Shown one piece after another: positions 17,039-25,338 of a stretch of 64,000 nt of DNA. Where the stretch lies: NCBI RefSeq assembly GCF_000245755.1, contig NZ_JH601088.1:1005034-1069033 (forward strand), read 5' to 3'. Positions within the stretch are counted from its first letter, which is position 1. The number at the start of each line of letters is the position of its first letter. Under the pieces are notes generated by a model. The model made no database searches. It was not told the origin of the DNA and was given only the letters and a program-made list of their open reading frames with translations. The translations under genes and the position numbers were made by a program. Source of the stretch: Helcococcus kunzii ATCC 51366 (lineage in GTDB: Bacteria > Bacillota > Clostridia > Tissierellales > Peptoniphilaceae).

Positions 17039-17779
17039 TTATTTTTCCTCAACACTATATTTTTCTTTTAATTCACTAACTTTTGATAGATAAACTTCTT
17101 GTTGTTTTTGGTGAAGCATACCATGTTTAAGTTCATCTTTAAATGTTTCAAAATTGTTTTCTTTAACTAATTTTTTATCATCTAATCTAATTATATGATA
17201 CCCAAATTGAGATTTTACTGGATTAGAAATTTCACCATTTTCCATTTCCATTAAAGCATTTTCAAATTCTGGAACCATTTGGCCTGATTGGAATTCACCT
17301 AAATCTCCACCTCTTTGAGATGATGGACAAGTAGAATTATCTTTTGCTAAATCTTCAAAATTTTCACCAGCATCGATTTTGGATTTTAATTCTTTAGCTT
17401 TTTCTTCGTCATCTGTTAAAATGTGATGTGCTTTGAAAGAATAAACTTCTTTAAATTGTTCTTTATTGTTTTCGTAAAAGTCTTTTACTTCTTCATCTGA
17501 AACTTTAACTTCGCTAATTAATTTTTTCATAGCAAGTTGTTTTAAGATTTGTTCTTTAACAAATTCTAACTCTTTATTGAATTCTTCAGTTTCATCTAAT
17601 TTATCTTCTTTAGCAGATAGTAAAAGTAATTCTTGATTTAATAATTCTTGAGCTAATTGTTTTTTACCAACTTCTGAGTTAAATCTCATACCATCTTGAC
17701 CTAACTGTTTGATAAATTCATTAACATCTTTTTCAGTTATTTCTTTTCCATTTACTACATAATATATTTTGTCTTCCAT
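17039..17779 (-). CDS. Parvulin-type peptidyl-prolyl isomerase without signal peptide
   Basis: The 246-residue protein has an N-terminal SurA/trigger-factor-like helical region (about 1-110) and a PpiC rotamase domain (about 112-210): FKAHHILTDDEEKAKELKS, CPSSQRGGDLGEF and PVKSQFGYHIIRLDD. There is no signal peptide or lipobox, unlike PrsA, so the protein should be cytosolic. It ends two bases before the pepD start. It may help fold or chaperone cytosolic proteins; the substrate is unknown. Confidence 0.9.
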   Translation of the reverse strand: MEDKIYYVVNGKEITEKDVNEFIKQLGQDGMRFNSEVGKKQLAQELLNQELLLLSAKEDKLDETEEFNKELEFVKEQILKQLAMKKLISEVKVSDEEVKDFYENNKEQFKEVYSFKAHHILTDDEEKAKELKSKIDAGENFEDLAKDNSTCPSSQRGGDLGEFQSGQMVPEFENALMEMENGEISNPVKSQFGYHIIRLDDKKLVKENNFETFKDELKHGMLHQKQQEVYLSKVSELKEKYSVEEK

Positions 17780-17787
17780 AATATCTC

Positions 17788-18630
17788 CTATTTCGTTAGT
17801 GTTATTCCTTCTTTTTTTATTAAAATTTTTCTTTGCTTATATAATCGTCCTATCGCACGCTTAAATTGAGATTTACTCATATTAAATACTTTTTTAATTA
17901 CTTTTGGATCACTTTTATCATTTACTCTTAAAAAACCACCATTGTCTTTTAATATCTTATAAATAAGATCAGAATCTTTATTTAGTTCAATATGAGATCT
18001 ATTATTAGTTGTTAAATCAATTTTACCATCAGATTTAATATTTTTGACTCTTAAATGCACCTTATCTCCAACTTTAGGCACACCATGAATTTCTGATGCA
18101 GGTAACATTGCATTGTATTTATTTTCAACTAAAATAAATGCTCCAATTTCACTTTCATATGAGTAAATAATACCATCCACCCAATCATTTTCCTCCAAAT
18201 CAACATCTTTATCAAAATAATTATCAACTTTCATTGTTGCAGTCAATCTGTTTGATTTATCAATGTATAGAGCAACTAAATGGTATGAATGTTTCCTTAT
18301 GGTGCCCATTTGTTCTTCAAAAGGTAAAAGTAAATCTTTATCTAATCCCCAATCAAGAAAAGCACCAATTTTAGTATTTTCTTTTACTTGTAAAAGAGCT
18401 AATTCTCCAAGTTCTATTTTTGACTTCTTAGTCGTTGCAATAGGTCTATTACTATTATCCTTATAGACAAATACTTCTATTTCATCACCTACATTTTTAT
18501 CTTTTCTAAGATATTTTCTAGGCAATAAAATATCTTCTTCATCTTTATTTTCTAGTTCTTGACCTAAAAAAGCACCTACCGAAGTAAATCTTTTAATTTT
18601 TAGTTTCTGAGTTTTCCCTAACTGATACAT
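17788..18630 (-). CDS. cvfB: S1-domain RNA-binding protein, CvfB family
   Basis: This 280-residue protein fits the YitL/CvfB family: an N-terminal S1-like domain (LGKTQKLKIKRFTSVGAFLG), further S1/OB modules (KVGDKVHLRVKNIKSDGKIDLT) and a C-terminal winged-helix domain from about residue 215 (FNMSKSQFKRAIGRLYKQRKI). CvfB influences virulence-factor expression in staphylococci and binds RNA. The start lies inside yitT, a 38-bp overlap; the N-terminus aligns well with the family, so I keep it. Confidence 0.87.
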   Translation of the reverse strand: MYQLGKTQKLKIKRFTSVGAFLGQELENKDEEDILLPRKYLRKDKNVGDEIEVFVYKDNSNRPIATTKKSKIELGELALLQVKENTKIGAFLDWGLDKDLLLPFEEQMGTIRKHSYHLVALYIDKSNRLTATMKVDNYFDKDVDLEENDWVDGIIYSYESEIGAFILVENKYNAMLPASEIHGVPKVGDKVHLRVKNIKSDGKIDLTTNNRSHIELNKDSDLIYKILKDNGGFLRVNDKSDPKVIKKVFNMSKSQFKRAIGRLYKQRKILIKKEGITLTK

Positions 18631-19486
18631 TTAAATTCTCCCTTGAGAAACCATAACCATAGACTTCATTGATATTTGTAATATATACAAAAGCATTGTC
18701 GTCAAGTTCTTCTATAAAGTTTCTAATTTTTACATACTGTTTCTTGTCAACGATTGAGACAAGAATATTTCTATCTATTTTTGTATATCCACCCATCGCT
18801 TTATATAAAGTGGTTCCTCTATTTATTTTTGTGGCGATAAAATCGTTAATCACATCTACGTGATCAGATATAATTGTAATTTGTATTTTTGAGTTGAATC
18901 CAGCAATTGCCACGTCTAATACATATGTTGTTACATATAAAGATATAAATGAATATATCCCACTTTGAACACCAAATACTGATGTAGCAAATAGGATGAC
19001 CATTGTATCAACCATTAATATCGCTTTACTAAGGTTTACATCAGTCTTATACTCAATTATCTTGGCAACAACGTCTGTACCACCGGTAGATCCACCTTGT
19101 TTCATAACAATTGACAAACCATAACCTATAAATGATGCACCTAATACTAAATTTGCTAATTTATCTTGCAAAATTGGTTCTTTTATTTCAACAAAAGCAT
19201 CAAATACTCCTAAAAGTAAGGTATATGAGACTGCCCCTACCACTGTGTACAATCCGAATTCTTTACCTAATAAAGCAGTACCTAAAATAAAAATTAAAAT
19301 ATTTAATATCGCACTAATAATACCGATATTAATTTCGGGGAATAGCTCTTGAAGCCCTTGTGATAAACCAGTAACACCCCCCGCAGCAATATTCGAAGGA
19401 ATGTTAAAGAAAATCGCCCCAATTGACATAATAAACGCACCTAATATTATTATTAGTATTCTTTTAAATTTTTTATTTATTACCAT
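18593..19486 (-). CDS. YitT family membrane protein (DUF2179)
   Basis: The start at 19486 (MVINKKFKRILIIILG) is chosen because AAGGGG precedes it by about six bases; the ATG nine codons upstream lies in the rnj stop region. The roughly 297-residue product has five or six hydrophobic helices in its first 200 residues (GAFIMSIGAIFFNIPSNIAA, GGVTGLSQGLQEL, MKQGGSTGGTDVVAKI) and a C-terminal cytoplasmic DUF2179 domain (about 215-290). The transported substrate of this family is not established. Confidence 0.88.
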   Translation of the reverse strand: MVINKKFKRILIIILGAFIMSIGAIFFNIPSNIAAGGVTGLSQGLQELFPEINIGIISAILNILIFILGTALLGKEFGLYTVVGAVSYTLLLGVFDAFVEIKEPILQDKLANLVLGASFIGYGLSIVMKQGGSTGGTDVVAKIIEYKTDVNLSKAILMVDTMVILFATSVFGVQSGIYSFISLYVTTYVLDVAIAGFNSKIQITIISDHVDVINDFIATKINRGTTLYKAMGGYTKIDRNILVSIVDKKQYVKIRNFIEELDDNAFVYITNINEVYGYGFSRENLNVSVRENSETKN

Positions 19487-19502
19487 ACTATTCCCCTTAT
19501 TA

Positions 19503-21182
19503 TTAAATTTCAAGTATTATTGTTAATATCATCGGATCTCTCTTTATTTCAGAATAAACAAAAGATCTTAGCTTGTCTGCAATTAAAAACTTCATTTGTG
19601 CAGTATCCACGATTTTTTTATTATTTATTTCCTTTTGAGTCATTTCTAATACTTTATAGGCTCCAGAAATAATTTGTTGAGAATCTTTAACATAAACAAA
19701 TCCCCTTGAAAGTATTTCCGGTCTTCCGACTAATTTCTTTTGCTTAGTATCAAATACCATAGCTACATTAATTAATCCCTCTTCAGAAAGTCTCTTTCTA
19801 TCTCTTAATACAACATTTCCAACATCACCTATACCTAAACCATCTACAAGCAATTTACCTGCTGGTACGGTTTCTGTCATTTTAGCACCATGTTGATTTA
19901 TTTCAATAACATTACCAATTTCAGTGATAAATATATTTTCCTCTTTAACTCCCATTTTTATAGCTAGATCCTTATGCATAGCAAGATGTCTTAACTCACC
20001 ATGTACTGGGATAAAGTATTTTGGTCGTATTAAAGCAAGCATAAGTTTTAACTCTTCTCTAGAAGCGTGACCAGAAACATGCACATCTGCAAGTTTAGAA
20101 TATACAACATTTACTCCTAATTTAGTAAGATTGTTAATTACAGATCCCATTGAGTCTTCATTTCCTGGAATTGGAGTTGCAGAAATGATAACAGTATCTC
20201 CTTTTTGAAGTTTTAGTTGTCTATGTTCTTCTCTTGCCATTCTTGTAAGTGCTGCCATTGTCTCGCCTTGACTACCAGTTGTCAGCATTACAATTTCTTC
20301 ATCTTTGAATTTGTTGATGTTTTTTATATCTTGGATAGTATTTTCTTTTACTCTCAAATAACCAAGTTCAATCGCGATTTTTATGTTTTTAACCATAGAT
20401 CTACCAGAAATAAACATCTTTCTGTTGTTGTATTCTGTAGCATCAAAAACTTGTTGTATACGGTGTAAATTTGAAGCAAATGTAGCAACCGCAATCCTAC
20501 CTTCTGCTTCAGAGAATACCTTTTTGAATGTTTCCCTTACAGATATTTCACTTACAGTAAAACCTGCTCTCTCAACATTTGTACTATCACTTAGTAAACA
20601 TAATACACCTTTTCTACCTAATTCACCAAGTCTTTGTAAATCCATCATAACACCATCAATAGGTGTAAAGTCAACTTTAAAGTCACCTGTAAATACTACT
20701 GTACCTAAATCAGTATGCAATGCAATCGCACAAGCATCTGGTATTGAATGGTTTACAGCGATAAATTCAACATCGATATCACCCAATCTGATTGTTTGAC
20801 CTTGTGAAACTGTCTTTAACACAGAAGTATCTAGTCCATGTTCTTCCAATTTTCCTTGAATAAGCCCTAATGTTAGTCTTGTAGCATAAACTCTTGTATT
20901 AAGTTTTTTTAACAAATATGGCACTGCACCAATATGGTCTTCATGTCCATGTGTTATTAATAATCCTGATATTTTATCTTTATTTTGCTCTAAATATGTG
21001 AAATCTGGTATAACGATATCTATCCCTGGCATTGTTTCGTCTGGGAATGTAGTACCTGCATCAATAATCAAAATTTGATTATTGTATTCAATTGCTGTCA
21101 TATTTTTACCAATTTCACCAACTCCCCCAAGCGGTATAATCTTTATACTGCTCGATTTTTTTCTTCTATTGTGTCTATTCAT
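19503..21182 (-). CDS. rnj: Ribonuclease J
   Basis: The 559-residue protein has the metallo-beta-lactamase motif HGHEDH at residues 78-83, the beta-CASP insertion and the C-terminal RNase J domain. GSQGE and HVSGHA are further signatures. RNase J combines 5'-3' exonuclease and endonuclease activity and is the main mRNA and rRNA processing enzyme in Firmicutes lacking RNase E. Only one paralogue is present here; whether it is J1 or J2 cannot be said. A basic N-terminal stretch (NRHNRRKKSSS) precedes the core. Confidence 0.96.
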   Translation of the reverse strand: MNRHNRRKKSSSIKIIPLGGVGEIGKNMTAIEYNNQILIIDAGTTFPDETMPGIDIVIPDFTYLEQNKDKISGLLITHGHEDHIGAVPYLLKKLNTRVYATRLTLGLIQGKLEEHGLDTSVLKTVSQGQTIRLGDIDVEFIAVNHSIPDACAIALHTDLGTVVFTGDFKVDFTPIDGVMMDLQRLGELGRKGVLCLLSDSTNVERAGFTVSEISVRETFKKVFSEAEGRIAVATFASNLHRIQQVFDATEYNNRKMFISGRSMVKNIKIAIELGYLRVKENTIQDIKNINKFKDEEIVMLTTGSQGETMAALTRMAREEHRQLKLQKGDTVIISATPIPGNEDSMGSVINNLTKLGVNVVYSKLADVHVSGHASREELKLMLALIRPKYFIPVHGELRHLAMHKDLAIKMGVKEENIFITEIGNVIEINQHGAKMTETVPAGKLLVDGLGIGDVGNVVLRDRKRLSEEGLINVAMVFDTKQKKLVGRPEILSRGFVYVKDSQQIISGAYKVLEMTQKEINNKKIVDTAQMKFLIADKLRSFVYSEIKRDPMILTIILEI

Positions 21183-21196
21183 ATTTTTCCCTTCTC

Positions 21197-21457
21197 TTAA
21201 TCTAAATTCTCTTCTTCGTCTAAAAGATCATTGTAAATTGCAAGAATTTCATTTAACTCTTTTTCACTTTCAATCGGTAAGAAAACAGCATCTTCTTCCT
21301 CAAGTTTTATTTCGAAAATATATAACTCTTCATTATCATCCAATAAAGCAGCATAATCTCTATCATCTACGCCAAATGTATCTAATAATCTCAATTTTAT
21401 TTTTTTTGAACCATCGTATAGTTCGATATATTCTAAATTTTCCATTTTATCTTGCAT
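21197..21457 (-). CDS. DUF1292 protein, short form (YrzB family)
   Basis: The 86-residue acidic protein is a bare DUF1292 domain (IELYDGSKKIKLRLLDTF, DYAALLDDNEELYIFEI, AVFLPIESEKELNEI). It overlaps the end of ruvX by 11 bp and lies in the conserved order ireB-ruvX-DUF1292 shared by many Firmicutes (yrzL-yrrK-yrzB in Bacillus). Function unknown. Compare the paralogue at 15038-15547, which carries an added His-rich tail. Confidence 0.9.
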   Translation of the reverse strand: MQDKMENLEYIELYDGSKKIKLRLLDTFGVDDRDYAALLDDNEELYIFEIKLEEEDAVFLPIESEKELNEILAIYNDLLDEEENLD

Positions 21458-21857
21458 CTAAATAAGATTGCAGTATCAAAGCTGCAGCAATCTTATCAAT
21501 ATGATCCTTTCTTCTATTTCTTCCTACGTTACTTTCTATCAAAACTCTTTCTGCAGAGACTGTTGTAAGCCTCTCATCTTCATAAATTATCTCATTGTCT
21601 ATTTCTTTTTTTAACAAATCTACAAAACTCATTACTCTTTGAGCAGATGGTCCTTTAGAACCATCCATATTATAGGGCATACCAATAATTACTTTGGTAA
21701 TCTCATTTTCTTCTATTATTTTCTTTATTTGTTCAATGTCGCTACGAACATTTTTTCTTTTAATTGTAACCAAACCATTAGCGAACATTAAAAATGGATC
21801 TGATATAGCAACTCCTATAGTTTTTGTACCTAAATCTAAACCTATATATCTTTCCAT
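21447..21857 (-). CDS. ruvX: Holliday junction resolvase-like RuvX (YqgF)
   Basis: The 136-residue RNase H-fold protein starts with RYIGLDLGTKTIGVAISDP, carrying the first catalytic aspartate, and has IIGMPYNMDGSKGPSAQRV and YEDERLTTVSAERVL, the YqgF signatures. The family has been assigned to 16S rRNA 5'-end processing and to resolvase activity. It is co-transcribed with ireB upstream and a DUF1292 gene downstream. Confidence 0.94.
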   Translation of the reverse strand: MERYIGLDLGTKTIGVAISDPFLMFANGLVTIKRKNVRSDIEQIKKIIEENEITKVIIGMPYNMDGSKGPSAQRVMSFVDLLKKEIDNEIIYEDERLTTVSAERVLIESNVGRNRRKDHIDKIAAALILQSYLDAR

Positions 21858-21900
21858 AATTCCTCATTAAAATTGGGTAGAATAAAATCCTACCCAAATT

Positions 21901-22167
21901 CTATTTTCTAATACCATTTTTTTCAAAGTAGAAATTTAAAATACTTTCTAATAATTCATTTCTATCTATTTGTTTAATCATTTTTCTAGCATCTTTAAAA
22001 GATGTAATATATGTTGGATCTCCTGACAAAATATATCCTATAATTTGATTTGAAGGATCATATCCTTTTTCTTCAAGAGCTTCATATACTTTTTTTAAAG
22101 TTTCTACTAAAGTATCTTCTTCTGTCCTATTTAACTTGAAATGCATTGTTTTATCGAAATTTGACAT
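21901..22167 (-). CDS. ireB: IreB family regulatory protein (UPF0297)
   Basis: The 88-residue protein matches IreB/YrzL along its length: DKTMHFKLN at the N-terminus and QIIGYILSGDPTYITS in the middle are diagnostic. In Enterococcus IreB is phosphorylated by the PASTA kinase IreK and represses cephalosporin resistance. The cognate kinase is not in this window. The position directly after alaS and before ruvX is strongly conserved in Firmicutes. Confidence 0.94.
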   Translation of the reverse strand: MSNFDKTMHFKLNRTEEDTLVETLKKVYEALEEKGYDPSNQIIGYILSGDPTYITSFKDARKMIKQIDRNELLESILNFYFEKNGIRK

Positions 22168-22175
22168 AATGCCTC

Positions 22176-24776
22176 CTATTGTAATTTGTCTGTGATAAAA
22201 TCAGCTGCAGCTTTTAATGCTTCATCTAATTTATCAATGTCCTTTCCACCAGCTTGTGCAAAATCTGGTCTACCACCACCATTACCACCAGTGTTTTGAG
22301 CAACAAATCTTACTATTTCTCCTGCCTTAATATTTCTCTTAATTAATTGAGGAGAAACTGAAGAAACAAAAATTATTTTTCCGTTAATTACACTTGATAA
22401 TAACACTATTATATTATCATTTTTATTTTGAATTTTATCGGAAATATTTTTTAGTAAATCCATTTCGATATCATCTAATCTAACAATTAATGTATTAACA
22501 TCGTTAATAGTAGATATTTTAGTTTCAATGGATTCTATAATTCTATTTTCTTGTAATGATTTATATGTTTCAATTATTGATTTCATATTTTCTTCATTTT
22601 CTAAAGAAGAATTAATTTTTTCTTCAATATTTTCTTTTTTAGTTTTTAATATATTAGCAATTCTTTCTTCTTTTTCTTGATATTTATTTAGATAATTATA
22701 TACGCTTAAACCTGTAATCGCTTCAATACGTCTTACACCTGCGGCTATTCCTGATTCTGATAATATCTTAAACATCATAACTTCACTTGTAGAGTTTACA
22801 TGAGATCCCCCACATAATTCTGTTGAGTAACCTCCCATATCTACGACCCTTACGACATCTTTATATTTATCTTCAAATAAGCCAACTGCACCCATTTCTT
22901 GTGATTCTTTTAGAGACATTTCTTGAATGTTTACTTTATAATTATCAAAAATAGATTTATTGACCATTTGTTCAATCTTTGATAAATCTTCGTCTGAAAT
23001 TGCTTCAAAGTGAGTAAAGTCAAATCTTAATCTTTCATCTGTTACCAATGAACCAGCTTGGTTTATATGAGTTCCTAATACAGTTTTTAATGCCTTATTT
23101 AATAAATGTGTAGCAGAATGATTTTTTCTAATAGAATTTCTTCTATCTGCATCAATTTTTGCAACGACTTCATCACCTACACTAAATTCGCCGTTTTCAC
23201 ATTCTACAAAACAGTAATATATTTCATCAGCTGTCTTTTTAGTGTCTAAAACTCGTAATAAGCCATTATTACTCTCAATATATCCAGTATCTCCTATTTG
23301 ACCACCTGATTCGCCGTAAAATGGTGTTATATCAAGTACAACTATTGCTTTTTCACCTTCATTGATTGTATTGTCATCTAATCCTTCAATACCAATAATT
23401 TTTGATTCAGACTCGATATTTGTATCACCCACATAAAAAGTTTTGTCATAACCAGTGATAGTAATTTTATCTTCTTCCCAACCACCTTCAAAACTCTTAT
23501 TTGATCTGGATTTTTCTTTTTGAATTTGCATAGCATTTTTAAATCCATCTTTATCTATAGAAATACCCATATCTTTGGCAATTTCTTCTGTTAAATCTAA
23601 AGGAAAACCATATGTATCATACAATTTAAATGCATCTTCTCCGGATAATTCCTTTTTGTTTTCAGATTTTAACATTTCAAGCTTATTATTTAATATTTCT
23701 AAACCTTGATCAATAGTTTCTTGGAATTTATCTTCTTCTCTTCTTATGATTTTCATAACTCTTTCTTTGTCTTCCAAGACTTCTGGATACTCAGAATTAT
23801 ATATTGTCATTACTTTTTCAAAAAGTTTTGTCAAGAAGTTTCCTTTTATTCCTAGATGTTTACCATGTCTATATGCTCTTCTGATTAATCTTCTTAACAC
23901 ATATCCTCTTCCTTCATTTGATGGAATTACACCGTCAAACACTAGAAAAGTCATAGCCTTACTATGATCCATTATAACTCTAAATGATTCATCAAATTTA
24001 GCATCTTCACCATATTTCTTACCTGATAAATTTGATATTTCATCTAAAATAGGTTTGAAAGTTTTCAATTCGAAAATATTATTTGCATTTTCAACAATTA
24101 ATCCCAATCTTTCTAACCCCATACCTGTATCAATATTTGGATGTTCTAATGGTATATAGTTTCCTTTAGAATCTTTATTAAACTGTGTAAATACTAAATT
24201 CCAAATTTCTAGATATCTGTCTTCTGGATCTTCGTATTGTGGGCCACGGTCATACATGATTTCAGAACAAGGACCACATGGACCTTCTTCAATTTCCCAG
24301 AAATTATCTTCTTTTCCTAATCTTTTGATTTTATCTTCTGGTAAACCTACCACTTTATGCCATATATCATAAGCCTCGTCATCATCTTGATATACTGTAA
24401 CAGACATCTTTTCTGGATCTAGTTCAATAACTTCAGTTAAAAATTCCCACGCCCATTGAATTGCTTCTTTTTTAAAATAATCCCCAAAAGAAAAATTACC
24501 CAACATTTCAAAAAATGTACCATGTCTATGTGTCTTTCCTACGTTGTCAATATCACCAGTTCTCAAGCATTTTTGTGATGAGGTAGCTCTATTTTTTGGG
24601 AATTTTTTTGTACCTACAAAATATTCTTTTAATGGTGCCATACCAGCATTTATCAGTAATAAACTTTTGTCTTTATTTGGTACCAAAGAATAACTTTTTA
24701 ATCTAATATGATCTTTTTTTAATTCAAAAAAATCTAAAAATTCTTTTCTTAGTTCATTTATATTTAATTTTTTCAT
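22176..24776 (-). CDS. alaS: Alanyl-tRNA synthetase
   Basis: The 866-residue class II enzyme charges tRNA-Ala. Its N-terminal catalytic core includes INAGMAPLKEYFVG, RATSSQKCLRTGDIDNVG and the motif 2 region HHGTFFEM-like RHGTFFEMLGNFSFGDYF. The editing domain shows the zinc ligands HSATHLLNKAL near residue 550 and CGGSHV near 653. The C-terminal DHHA1 domain ends with NTGGNGGGRPDFAQAGG. No T-box leader is possible in the 18-bp gap to the upstream rrf2 gene, so the two genes are probably co-transcribed. Confidence 0.97.
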   Translation of the reverse strand: MKKLNINELRKEFLDFFELKKDHIRLKSYSLVPNKDKSLLLINAGMAPLKEYFVGTKKFPKNRATSSQKCLRTGDIDNVGKTHRHGTFFEMLGNFSFGDYFKKEAIQWAWEFLTEVIELDPEKMSVTVYQDDDEAYDIWHKVVGLPEDKIKRLGKEDNFWEIEEGPCGPCSEIMYDRGPQYEDPEDRYLEIWNLVFTQFNKDSKGNYIPLEHPNIDTGMGLERLGLIVENANNIFELKTFKPILDEISNLSGKKYGEDAKFDESFRVIMDHSKAMTFLVFDGVIPSNEGRGYVLRRLIRRAYRHGKHLGIKGNFLTKLFEKVMTIYNSEYPEVLEDKERVMKIIRREEDKFQETIDQGLEILNNKLEMLKSENKKELSGEDAFKLYDTYGFPLDLTEEIAKDMGISIDKDGFKNAMQIQKEKSRSNKSFEGGWEEDKITITGYDKTFYVGDTNIESESKIIGIEGLDDNTINEGEKAIVVLDITPFYGESGGQIGDTGYIESNNGLLRVLDTKKTADEIYYCFVECENGEFSVGDEVVAKIDADRRNSIRKNHSATHLLNKALKTVLGTHINQAGSLVTDERLRFDFTHFEAISDEDLSKIEQMVNKSIFDNYKVNIQEMSLKESQEMGAVGLFEDKYKDVVRVVDMGGYSTELCGGSHVNSTSEVMMFKILSESGIAAGVRRIEAITGLSVYNYLNKYQEKEERIANILKTKKENIEEKINSSLENEENMKSIIETYKSLQENRIIESIETKISTINDVNTLIVRLDDIEMDLLKNISDKIQNKNDNIIVLLSSVINGKIIFVSSVSPQLIKRNIKAGEIVRFVAQNTGGNGGGRPDFAQAGGKDIDKLDEALKAAADFITDKLQ

Positions 24777-24794
24777 ATTACTCCAATTTATTTA

Positions 24795-25181
24795 TTAAAT
24801 TTGATCCAAAGTAATCTTATCAATTACATTTGAAACTGCATTATCTATTTTTGAATATACATGTCTTGAAGCACAATCCTTGACTTCACAATTTTCTTCC
24901 AAGCATTTATTTGAAAGAGCTATATCGCCCTCTAATATTCTAATAACCTCTCCAATATTAATTTCAGATGCAGATTTTGATAATTGATATCCGCCATCTT
25001 TTCCTCTATAGCTTTCGACAATATTTGCTTTTTTGAGCTTTCTAAAAATCTGCTCTATGTACGTTTTGCTTAAATTTAATTCTGAAGAGATTTCACTTAT
25101 ATTAATCGGTCCATTTTGGCTATTATCTCTCAGATAAGATAAGGCTCGTAGACCATATTCTGTTTTCGTTGTTAAATTCAT
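24795..25181 (-). CDS. Rrf2-family transcriptional regulator (IscR-like)
   Basis: The 128-residue protein has the Rrf2 winged helix-turn-helix (MNLTTKTEYGLRALSYL, NISEISSELNLSKTYIEQI, KKANIVESYRGKDGGYQLS) and a three-cysteine cluster, CLEENCEVKDC, near residues 93-103. This spacing is that of Fe-S-binding Rrf2 proteins such as IscR and CymR relatives. It heads the operon containing alaS, so it may link Fe-S or cysteine status to these genes; the true target is unknown. In many Firmicutes a regulator of this type precedes iscS and mnmA, which are absent here. Confidence 0.9.
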   Translation of the reverse strand: MNLTTKTEYGLRALSYLRDNSQNGPINISEISSELNLSKTYIEQIFRKLKKANIVESYRGKDGGYQLSKSASEINIGEVIRILEGDIALSNKCLEENCEVKDCASRHVYSKIDNAVSNVIDKITLDQI

Positions 25182-25218
25182 AAATCATCCTCATTTTTTA
25201 TAAACCTAATATAAATAA

Positions 25219-25247
25219 ATAATATCAAATATAAGGCTTAATTGCAA
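25219..25247 (-). promoter_or_regulatory. Promoter of the rrf2-alaS operon
   Basis: On the minus strand TTGCAA (25247-25242), a 17-bp spacer and TATTAT (25224-25219) lie about 38 bp before the rrf2 start. The -35 hexamer is the same palindromic TTGCAA seen at rpmB. Confidence 0.75.
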
Positions 25248-25302
25248 AGAAATACGTAGACATAGGCAGTATGAAAATATTCACTTTTGATTGATTTATT
25301 TA

Positions 25303-25330
25303 ATAAATAAAGCGTGCCAAAGCACGCTTT
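25303..25330 (-). terminator. Terminator of leuS
   Basis: AAAGCGTGC and GCACGCTTT (25309-25330) form a 9-bp stem with a CAAA loop immediately after the leuS stop; on the minus strand it is followed by ATTTATT, a weak T tract. Confidence 0.75.
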
Positions 25331-25338
25331 AAACACAA

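Noticed and set aside
24777..24794. T-box leaders for alaS, leuS or asnS
   Set aside because: The upstream gaps are 18, about 60 and 0 bp, too short for a T-box, and no T-box sequence is seen.
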